64,000 nt of DNA from Chrysoperla carnea (lineage: Eukaryota; Arthropoda; Insecta; Neuroptera; Chrysopidae), in the NCBI RefSeq assembly GCF_905475395.1, contig NC_058337.1, positions 92,498,368-92,562,367 on the forward strand. The letters run 5' to 3'. A program made the translations under genes and the position numbers. This document shows, in pieces, positions 33,001-41,013 of the stretch. Position 1 is the first letter of the stretch; each line of letters begins with the position of its first letter. The notes under the pieces are model-generated. The model worked only from the letters and a program-made list of their open reading frames with translations, was not told where the DNA came from and did no database searches.

Positions 33001-36000
33001 GGTATTTTAAATGTAATTCCTTTTTACGTTAAGTAACAATCTATTTTTATTATAATTTATCGCATTTATTGAATAAAATAATATATAAGTGTATGTTTTC
33101 GGTAAAAATATTCAATTTTTACGATGAAGATGATGTATTTTCAAGGTATGATCTTTCACTGAGCACTATTTGTATAACTTCTCCTGAAACAAATAACCTT
33201 TAAAGTTTCTTAAGTTTATAGAAATAACAAAAATGACATAAAAATGGCAAATGATTTTGAAACACTGTTGTCGTTCGCTACTAACAACCATTTTTTTCTA
33301 TTAACAGTTACTTTTTTAGGTTTGACTATAAAGTAGTAATTTTAGATGAAAAAAGTGTAAAATGAGTAATTTTTTTTTTTGTACTTTAACCTGTTGGCAT
33401 TTTTTTTAAAAATATATTCGAAGGTGCATAGATCAAAATCTACATCTAACTTGGTGCCGCTATAGAAACTTTGATCATTGCTATTGGCCAAATAGGCTAA
33501 TTATAAGAATGAATCCAAGGTACCTATGAGATGCCCGTCTTTGATATACACATTTGCTGGAAACATTCTATTGTATCTATAGATGAAAATAACTTACTTT
33601 AGAAGAAAGATTCCTAGTGATCCTTTGCTCTATGAAAAATTAAAACAAATCCATCCCACGGGAACCATACATTTTAGCGGAATAAAAAGTAGCGTAAGTT
33701 AGCCGGGATAAGAGTGCTATTCCAGACTATAATCTATCTCTATGCCAAATTTCATCCAAATCCGTTCAGCGGTTCTGGCGTTATTGAGTAACTAACATCC
33801 TTCCATCAATCCAAACTTTCACGATTATAATATAATATATCAGATATGCTATTACATTACTCTTACATTATGTTCAGATGGCTCCCCCATGAGAGTGGCA
33901 ACATCTATCTGGATAAAATCTCTCGGATTTACGTGGTAGCATGTAAGTTAACATTGCTAATATTGATTTGTTATAAACTTATAACCAACAATATTTTTAT
34001 AATTGAAAAAAAATTACAATGATAGTTGCATTTGATTTCTTAAATTCGCCTTTCTACACTAACATTAGTTGCAACGGAACTCTTCGTATGACTATATCTA
34101 TTCAATAATATTTCTAAAACTTTAATACTATCGTTGCAACGGACATAGAAAAAGGCGTAGCAACAAATGTTGAAACTTAATTAAACCCAAATTATGTAAT
34201 AACAAATTTATTGTCCGTTATGTAGATTAGTCCCCAGTTGACATTCACTCGAACCTCAACGAATAATAATAACTCATATCATCCATCAAATAAACGCTCG
34301 TATTTCAAAAGAGAATATACATTATATATGGAATCTTTTTTTTTTCGTATTTATCGGAAAACATCTTAAAAATATTTTTATATTCATTTCGTTACTATCA
34401 TATTTTTTTACGACCCATTTTTATGGAGTTGTGTCACCGCCATGTTTATAATTAATTTTTTACAGTCTCGTTTTTATTTCTTTGTTTTGTTTTACTGACG
34501 TTCATATTGTTATAAAAAGATTTCTTGAAACATTGAAGCGAAAATTTCCATCAATTTGGATAATATAATGACTACATTTATATAATAATATTTTACATTT
34601 CGAATATGGGAGTAAACAAACAAAATCAAGCTCGTAAAAATGGTTATATAAGCAGGCTTGAAAGGATTGTTTGGTGGGACCAGGGGGAAAAAACATATAT
34701 CAAATTGAAATCGCCAATAAAATAAATTAATTTTTGATCCTTTTGAAAAGATTTATCAAATAATTAATAAATCAATAAAAAAGTACAAAATAATTTTGAA
34801 AGATATATAAAATTTAGTCCAAATAAAAGCGTGACATTAAATTATTAAACTGTTGTTAACCGCCCAACTAAAAAAGGGGTGTTATAAGTTTGACCGCTAT
34901 GTGTGTGTGCCTGTCTGTGTGTGTCTGCCTGTCTGTCTGTCGCATCGTATCCCCAACGAATGAATCGATTTTTTTTTTTTTTATTTCGTTTGAAATGTAA
35001 TTTAATGGAGAGTGTTTTTAGTTATGTTTCAAGCTCAAATTTAGGGTTCCATATTCAAAAAATTAAAAAATTGGTTATGATCTTCAAAATCGGTTCAGTT
35101 TGGAAAAGGCTTTAAGTAAAAGGTTATTTAAATGATGGAGAGTGTTCTTAGATATGTTTCAAGTGCGAGTTTAGGATTCCGTACCCGAAACATTTGTCGG
35201 GTGTTTTTTAAATTATGTAAATTTCTCTTATTCAATCACAAAAATAAGTGATCAAATCATAGTTCAAAAATGTGAAATGTGATGAGGCGAAATTCCTATA
35301 AAAATTTGTTGAAATCGGTGTGGCAAAGTTATCTCCACGTTAACTTTTACAGAAGCTTGTTATTCTTTTCAAAAATTAATCCAGCAAGACTCTCCACAAT
35401 GAGACGAAAAAAAATTAAAGTTTTCATTAGATAATTTTAAAGAAATGAAATTTTTTTAGTTTTTGTGCTATAGAACATACCTATACATGAAGTATCGTAA
35501 AATCCTGAAAGATTGTATAGCTATTTGTTTTCCTCTATTTTTTTTATTTCAAAGGACTCTCACTAATTCAAATGAGATGAAAATCGACAAATAGGTTCAG
35601 TTAATGTCAGAGGATATCATCTTCCGAGGCACTTTTTCACTTTTTTAGGTCGAAATATCATGATATTTCGCAATTGTTATGGCTTTGACCACATATACTG
35701 AGATTTCAAATTGTTAAAAATCAGCCAGAAGGTTGAACAACTGTCAAGAAAATGTTTCTTTGGGTTGTCAACTTCCCAGCTATCCTACCTTCTCTGTTAT
35801 GCCAAAAAATCATATTTTTAACACTTTGGACACGACAATTCCAGGAAATTAAGTTAGGGATTAAAATATAAACTTTTGGTGAGTTCAAAAACATAAAAAG
35901 ATAATAAAAAAAAAAAAAAAAAACATTTCAATAAAAAGAATTAAACAAGAAGAAGAATCGAATGAGGACAAAAATTTTACCTTAGGGTAAAAGCTCTCCT

Positions 36001-39000
36001 GCTCACGAGCTTTTTCTTTTTTTACCCTTAGATTGTGATCAAGGAATGAATTTAAAAATAAATATTTCTGTTGTGAATGAAAATCTAAGAAATATAATCT
36101 TATAAATATTTTATAAAAATGATCATTATTCAAGCTTTAATATTTAACAAAATCTCTTTAATATAAAATAACTATAAACTTCTTATTCGTTGCTAGTTTT
36201 TTATGAATCCTTAATCCACGAAGAATATGAGAAAATCCAAAAGTCATTCTCTGATTTGTTAACAAACATTTACTTTATGGTCGTTAATGATAAGAACAAC
36301 TTGAATTCAATAAACTTATAAAAAAAAAAGAAACTCATTAAAATTTTGGTAATAAACTAAACACGTTTTCCTTTTTCTATTTAAGCGCGCATACATAAAT
36401 GGTATCTATAAACATTGCATAATTGATTATAACAATAATATTTATATTTGTACACTCTTGTTTAAATAACATAGAAGTACATACAAAAAGAGCAAAAACT
36501 TAAAAAAACCAATAAAAAATTAACATAACACCTGACGAATTTTTCCCCAATTATTTGACCCCTTTAACCCTTTTAATACAGATTTGATATGCAATTATTT
36601 GATATAAACTCGATGCGCTCGCAAGAGGGTTCCCCCTTTACACCTAGGACGGAATCCATCCTTTGATCCGCGTCCCAGAAAAACTCATGACATGAAATAA
36701 ATAAAAAAAAAACATCTTTCTAGCTTAAAAAGAAGAAAAGGTGTAGTTTTAAGGGTTTTCCCAATTTTGGAGGGTTGTAATGTAGGGAATGAAGTATTCT
36801 GTTAATAAATAGCCAGTAAAAATCCCATTCTTCTAGCATATATTGAACAAAAAACGTATATTAAGGATTTTTTCCGATTTCCAGGGTGGAGGGGGGGTGT
36901 TGTAATGAAAAAGTTTAAGTTGTTTATTTTTTCATTAGAAACATTTTTTACATTTAAATTTTTCTCTCCTCACTCGCGGTTTGAAAATAAATTCTATACG
37001 TGCTCACGATTCAATTGGCCCATGTTGTTCATTTAAACACTCAAAGTCATTTTTTTGCGGCATTAACACGCTATAAAAATTTTAGCGCCCTATCTTTTTC
37101 ACTTTTTAGAGGTATGGCGAGTAGGTAGACGAATGGGCGTAAAAACGGAAATGGACCAATTTGGTTTTTTATGAACACCTATACCAAAATGTAGTTTGTA
37201 TCATCCAAAATTTCTAAGCGTTACAAACTTTAGACTAAAATTTAGATATTCCTGGTTTATTCCATAGATAAATAAATGCCTAAGGTATAAAAAGCGAGTA
37301 TTTCATGTAAATTTACGACTGAACAAGCATTCATAAATTTTATCAAAATACAAAAATTCCACCCCCCAAAATTTGAGAATAGTTAATATTAGAATGAATA
37401 ACTACTTCATCTAATATCGTTTCTGGTATAAATTTCTAGAATATATGACTTTTTTAATACGATTAGCATTCAATTAAAACTGGGTCAGAAATGAGCGAAA
37501 ACAATTAATGAAATCATTTATGTATCCCAAATTTGCATAATGTATGACAAGAATAGAGACATATTGAATGACTAGAAAAATTATCGTATATCATTTCAGA
37601 TCGATTCAATTTTTTTCAACTTGATTATACCAAATAAAATTTATTCAGTAAATAAAATTTAAATTTTATAGGTTCCATTTTGTGGTGGGACATTAATTTC
37701 ACCTCAATGGATACTAACAGCAGCACATTGTTTAAGGAAACATTTATACGTAAGAATCAATGATCACGACATTTCATACAAAGATGGAACTGAATACGAA
37801 TTTCGAATACAAAAAATGGTATCACATCCCGAATATAATCCCGAAACGGTGGATAATGATGTTGCGTTACTGAAACTTCCATTTGAAGTAAGTAGTATCT
37901 AAATATTTTTTTTTTTCCAAGAAATTTAAAAATTGAAATTAATTTTGTTTTTATGTTTAGATATCCCAAACTTTCGCGTGTTTACCCAGACATAATCAAA
38001 CCTTACCATACAATATGATGTGTACAATTACGGGATGGGGTAAGCGAGGTGCAAAAGACGAACATGGAACAAAAATTTTACATGAAACTGAGGTAAGAAC
38101 AAATAAGTTTCTTCGAAAGAGTTACATTTTTGTTTACGGTAAAAAATGTTACTATGGTATCTGATTTTCTTGAAAGCATCAATAATATGTTTGAAAAAAA
38201 CTTTCCAGAAAGCTAGAATTTCATACTATTTTAGTGTCCAATTTTATAAGTACCCAGTAAAGATATACATATTCATAATTAGCCGAAAATGACCAACATA
38301 CGAAATTTCGGGTATTCATTTGCTTCCAACCTGCATATGTTAATTTTGAGTGACCAGCGAAACCATGGCAAGGAAAAATTTATTTATTGATACTTATTTA
38401 TAATTTCAAAATACTCACTTTTGTAATTTTTAAATTCGAACTCGAACTCGAATCAATTAAATTGTACTACTAGGCTCGAAAGCACACTTTAAATTTTAAA
38501 AAGTTGGCCTCGATAAAACAACTCAAGGATAAATTCAAATGTTACGTTTACACGCTATCTCTCTTAAACGTACATACAGGAATTTTGGAAATTTTCGACG
38601 GTCACCCTAGAGGGGTTTAAAGTGGGCAATTTTTAACTGGTTCTTAATCGATTTTATTTCAGCAGCAATCCGAAAATGCATTCAACATTTTTTTTTATTA
38701 AAACTAAATATGGATCTTATCTGAAACTTTTTTCAAAGTCACCATTTTCGACAAAATTAAAATATAAACATTTCTCATGTTTTTTTCCACACTTACCGGG
38801 AATGTAGCACAAAAATAGTTGCTATTTTGAGTTCCACAGTTCGCAGAGCGACGAAAACATAAGTAGGAGGGTAATTTTTTTCGATTCCTTGAGAAATTCA
38901 TTTTGACTAGTCTGGTATTAATTGTTCAATTATTCAAAGTTTATTTTTAAACATTAAACGTATTTCAATAATATGTTTTTAAGGTTCCAATTGTACCACG

Positions 39001-39277
39001 TTCCGAATGTCGAAACGCTCATAAAAATTTACGTATTACGTCCAATATGTTCTGTGCTGGTTTTAAACATGGTGGTCGTGACACATGTGCTGGGGATTCA
39101 GGTGGACCATTAGTATGTCAAAGTAAACCAGCTGATACTGTAACAGGATTAAAACCATGGGTGGTGCATGGTATCACAAGTTTTGGAGAAGGTTGTGGAC
39201 GAAAATCCAAATATGGTGTTTATATTGCTGTTGATAATTATGTAAAATGGATTCATGAAGTTATAAAAAATAATTAA
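26953..39277 (+). CDS. Secreted TSP1-repeat trypsin-like serine protease (six exons; whole gene)
   Basis: Exons 26,953-27,064, 28,240-29,172, 31,204-31,400, 37,672-37,887, 37,961-38,092 and 38,984-39,277 join in frame, with a GT donor and AG acceptor at every join. With the candidate exon at 5,059 the product is 656 residues, numbered that way here. Order of parts: Gln/Asn-rich start; TSP1 repeat 1 (about 74-115, six Cys, WTQW); a long Asn/Gln/Ser/Thr/His-rich linker; TSP1 repeat 2 (about 317-359, six Cys, WSNW); an acidic Asp/Tyr stretch; then a trypsin domain from 421. The activation site is R420|IVGG; the triad is His462 (TAAHC), Asp506 (DNDVALL) and Ser598 (GDSGGP). Asp592 with Gly627 and Gly637 in the S1 pocket predicts cleavage after Arg/Lys. 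Cys405 and Cys522 should keep the pro-part disulphide-linked to the catalytic domain. The biological substrate is unknown. Confidence 0.92.
27065..28239 (+). other. Protease intron with repeat fragment
   Basis: The intron begins GTAAGT and ends TTTCTAG. It holds a partial copy of family R1 at about 27,279-27,440 and otherwise AT-rich DNA. An in-frame ATG at 28,209 lies before the acceptor; it could be read as a start only if this intron were retained. Confidence 0.8.
27279..27440 (+). mobile_element. Partial copy of interspersed family R1
   Basis: Only the right part is present: GACAGACAAGCGGAAGGACA, ACACCTATACCAAC, TTTAACCGTCACAAACTTGA and a TATAAAAAA end. It matches the right third of the copies at 10.3 and 32.4 kb. 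Confidence 0.75.
28240..29172 (+). CDS. Protease exon: two TSP1 repeats and linker
   Basis: This 933-base exon carries TSP1 repeat 1 (starting NWTQWSHC, Cys spacing ...HC..NNHC..KHC..KC..RHC..IKC), a 200-residue low-complexity linker with many Asn, Gln, Ser, Thr and Arg and a short CAA/CAG run (MQQQQQQSN at about 28,759), and TSP1 repeat 2 (WSNWTKC ... GSPC). The WxxW motifs are the usual C-mannosylation sites of TSP1 repeats. Both repeats keep six Cys, enough for three disulphides. It enters and leaves in phase 1 (GAAG|GTAAG). Glycosaminoglycan or matrix binding is possible from the family and the basic linker, but is inference. Confidence 0.93.
29173..31203 (+). other. Protease intron, no element recognised
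   Basis: Bounded by GTAAGA and TATTACAG. AT-rich; the open frames at 29,669 and 30,378 within it have neither homologous motifs nor matching splice signals. A long T tract lies near 30,990-31,015. Confidence 0.75.
31204..31400 (+). CDS. Protease exon: acidic stretch, activation site, start of trypsin domain
   Basis: After TATTACAG the exon encodes an Asp/Tyr-rich stretch (EDYDYKINYDQQYDYKTDD), then SNCGIAL with the Cys expected to bridge to the catalytic domain, then MLR|IVGGHASVKDKWPWQVA at the activation cleavage. It enters in phase 1 and ends in phase 0 at CATAAA|GTAAGA. The repeated Tyr next to Asp would suit tyrosine sulphation, which is speculative. Confidence 0.93.
31688..32510. mobile_element. 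Full-length R1 element with ~170-190-bp terminal inverted repeats
   Basis: The left end TTATACCC at 31,688 and the right end GGTATAA at 32,504-32,510 are reverse complements. The similarity continues inward for roughly 170-190 bases (AATAAGTTTAGTTCCAAAT / GGTACTAAACTTAATAT; GTTCATAAAATCACCTAA / TTAGGTAATTCTATGAAC). The core has the GTGAAAACAAACAATTGA start and the palindrome GGGTCCTACGGACCC. A duplicated ATTGTTGAAATACCATGT lies in the middle. It has no coding capacity. It is the only copy here that shows both ends and so defines the family as a TIR element. Confidence 0.8.
33455..33836 (+). mobile_element. 3' tail of an RTE-type LINE or derived SINE
   Basis: The sequence contains CATCCCACGGGAACCATACA, GGAATAAAAAGTAGCGTAAG, CTATCTCTATGCCAAATTTC, ATCCAAATCCGTTCAGCGGT and ends TTTCACGATTATAATATAAT. 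From memory, this ordered set is a widespread 3' end of insect retroposons, often attributed to RTE-clade LINEs, with an ATA-type terminal microsatellite. No RT coding sequence is attached here, so this is a truncated copy or a non-autonomous derivative. Confidence 0.65.
34857..35190 (+). repeat. Dispersed repeat with CTGTCTG run and internal duplication
   Basis: Starts AACCGCCCAACTAAAAAAGG and continues GTTATAAGTTTGACCGCTAT, a GTGTG/CTGTCTGTCTG tract and a T run. A block with ATGGAGAGTGTT, TATGTTTCAAG and TTAGG(G/A)TTCC occurs twice (from about 35,004 and 35,133). A terminal fragment occurs inverted at 12,655. I infer a non-autonomous element; its class is unknown. Confidence 0.55.
36900..37292 (+). 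mobile_element. Old, diverged copy of family R1
   Basis: Shares in order GTTGTTTATTTTTTCATTAG, ACGCTATAAAAATTTTAGC, GGAAATGGACCAATTTGG, ACACCTATACCAAAAT, AAGCGTTACAAACTTTAGAC and GGTATAAAAAGCG with the other copies, but with many substitutions. Confidence 0.7.
37672..37887 (+). CDS. Protease exon: catalytic His and Asp
   Basis: A 72-codon exon in phase 0 from TTTTATAG to TTTGAA|GTAAGT. It begins VPFCGGTLISPQWILTAAHC (His462 of the triad) and ends DNDVALLKLPFE (Asp506). The CGGTLIS and TAAHC motifs are diagnostic of the S1 (chymotrypsin) family. Confidence 0.95.
37961..38092 (+). CDS. Protease exon: Cys122-equivalent and TGWG segment
   Basis: A 44-codon exon in phase 0, from TATGTTTAG to ACTGAG|GTAAGA. 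It begins ISQTFACLPRH, where the Cys pairs with the pro-part Cys in two-chain S1 proteases, and contains MCTITGWGKRG, the conserved GWG turn. The 73-base intron before it is the shortest in this gene. Confidence 0.95.
38093..38983 (+). other. Protease intron, no element recognised
   Basis: Bounded by GTAAGA and TTTTTAAG. AT-rich, without a supported exon on either strand. Confidence 0.8.
38984..39277 (+). CDS. Protease terminal exon: catalytic Ser and S1 pocket
   Basis: Begins VPIVPRSECRNA after TTTTTAAG and ends at a TAA stop at 39,275-39,277. It contains FCAGFKHGGRDTCAGDSGGP, with Asp at the base of the S1 pocket six residues before the catalytic Ser, and then SFGEGCGRKSKYGVYI, giving the two glycines that leave the trypsin pocket open. 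The domain ends NYVKWIHEVIKNN, a usual C-terminal helix, so the protein is complete at this end. Confidence 0.95.
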   Translation, partial: VPIVPRSECRNAHKNLRITSNMFCAGFKHGGRDTCAGDSGGPLVCQSKPADTVTGLKPWVVHGITSFGEGCGRKSKYGVYIAVDNYVKWIHEVIKNN

Positions 39278-39343
39278 TAAATTTTTAAAACTTTTGTTTT
39301 CTATGTTTGTGAAGAAAATATTATTTTTATAAATCGTAAATTG

Positions 39344-39349
39344 AATAAA
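39344..39349 (+). terminator. Polyadenylation signal of the protease gene
   Basis: AATAAA lies 67 bases after the stop codon, a typical position for a short 3' UTR. Confidence 0.6.
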
Positions 39350-39782
39350 AATTAATTAATGCTTTATTATATTAATAAAAATATTTTTTCAATTTTTGTT
39401 ATTGCACCATATCTTTTACACGGTCTAGCACACGGCATTTTTTAGGCTTTAAAAATTTGAAATCGATACATAGATCATTTCCTATGTTTTTTTAGCTCAA
39501 CCAGTTTCTCGCATTCAACATTTTGGTGCAATTTTTATCGAAAAAAATACTCACCGGGTATAAAAAACATAAAATATACGGGTCAAAAACCTAGGAAATT
39601 ATCTATATTTCAATTTCAACATTTAAAGCGGTCAGAATTCCTGTCAGTATCTATGTACTACTCCTTTCACAGATTATCACATTATTCGGTGTTTAAATTA
39701 AGATTTTGGAACGAATATTGTCGCCCAAATAGCGGTTTTATGTTGACAAATTTTTTGCAACTGACTAAAAAGTAAATCATTA

Positions 39783-40322
39783 TACATGGTGCCCCAAAAG
39801 TGTGGAAATCACTGAAGATCTCGCAGTCAGCCGGAAAAAGGGTTTGTCAGAATTGTCCTTCTTGCCTCAGAGTTTCCTCCTTAGGAGTATGAACTAAGAT
39901 CTTTGACCTTGGAATGACCTTGAAGGTCATGGTCAAAGTCATATTTGGACATAAAATATTATGTTTTTCCAAATCCGTAATAACAAAATATGAATTCCCA
40001 TCGATTTTTGATTTGCTGTAGCTTTAAAGTTGTGTTCAAGCTCAAATCCGAGGTCACCATTCGATTTCCTGTCTAAAAGTATGTCGGATGTGGTGGTTAT
40101 GCAGGAGTTTCCATTGCAAAAATAACTTTGACCTTGGAATAGCCTTGAAGATCATGGTCAAAATCATATTTTTGATCTTATTTTGGAGGTTCCCATTTGA
40201 ATAATCGATTTTTGGTTCGTTGTAGCTTTGAGAGAATTACGTCGGATATGGTACTTTTCATTTTTTTCTCCGCTTACTCTGTGATATCTTCAGGAGTAAT
40301 CATATTTTTGTGACACCATGTA
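39783..40322. mobile_element. 540-bp TIR element between protease and odr-4
   Basis: The left end TACATGGTG (39,783) and right end CACCATGTA (ending 40,322) are reverse complements. The similarity continues about 45 bases inward (ACTGAAGATCTCGCAG / CTGTGATATCTTCAGGAG). Inside, a block TTTGACCTTGGAAT(G)ACC with TTGAAGGTCATGGTCAAAGTC occurs at about 39,900 and again, diverged, at about 40,130. There is no open frame. It lies in the intergenic space between the two genes, about 600 bases before the odr-4 start codon. Confidence 0.75.
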
Positions 40323-40329
40323 TTTATTT

Positions 40330-40425
40330 ACAGGGTGTTCAGAAGTCCTTGAAAATCTGGAAATATCCTTGATTTTCAATTTTATCCTGGAAAACCTGGA
40401 AATATCCTTGATTTTTTTTCGCATC
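40330..40425 (+). repeat. Short internal duplication (GGAAATATCCTTGATTTT)
   Basis: A CAGGGTGTTCAGAAGTCCTT start is followed by two copies of a GAAAA(T/C)CTGGAAATATCC block with TTGATTTT, about 40 bases apart. It sits next to the TIR element, upstream of odr-4. Confidence 0.6.
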
Positions 40426-40917
40426 CTTCCTCGAACATGTGTATGTTTGTACTTAAAATCGGGTACGATAAATTTTCGTTTTTTTTTTTATCTTGATCTA
40501 ATAGCATTTTGAAGCATCGGAAAGAAATATCTTTGATTCGGTCATGTATTTATAGTATATTGCATAAATATTTGTTTAAAAAACCACTAATTGACATGAA
40601 GTGGTATAAATATTAAAATGAATTGTGTAAAATGAATTGTTTTTAAAAAATTTATCGTATTTGATGCCAGTGTTCATCAACAATAAACTGATTTCTTCAA
40701 CAATACTTTCTGATTGAATATTATGTCATTTGGAAGACAGATGACTCTGAAGCGAAGTTGAAAAAAGTTGATGAATGTTTATCTACAGATGTCACTACTA
40801 TAAAATGTCACAGTGAAAGTTAAAAGTTGACAATTCTGAAACGTGTACAATCAAATTGCTCTCAATAACATATGAAAATTAGGAATGCTTTAGAGTTTTT
40901 CATAAAAAAGCAAGAAA

Positions 40918-41013
40918 ATGGTTCGGAATGTAATAGCTGAAGATGCGTTACTGCCTTACATTCAAAACTTAGGAAAAATAGAACCATGTTCAATTGGTTT
41001 GATTTTAGGTCAA
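40918..41013 (+). CDS. odr4: odr-4 exon 1
   Basis: ATG at 40,918 with A at -3 (AAAATGG) opens 32 codons ending GLILGQ at CAA|GTAAGA, phase 0. This ATG is preferred because the ODR4 family begins at this point (short M-x-x-x-x-(I/V)-x-E start). The 5' UTR is probably the stretch from about 40,670; no clear promoter motif was seen. Confidence 0.93.

Larger units (their letters stand above)
31401..37671 (+). other. 6.3-kb protease intron rich in repeats
   Basis: Bounded by GTAAGA and TTTTATAG. It contains a full-length R1 element (31,688-32,510), an RTE-like tail (33,455-33,836), a repeat at 34,857-35,190 and an old R1 copy (36,900-37,292). An 18-base A run lies near 35,911. No exon was recognised between them. 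Confidence 0.8.

Noticed and set aside
34502..34696. 64-codon minus-strand open frame in the large protease intron
   Set aside because: No motif, no promoter or splice context; chance frame.
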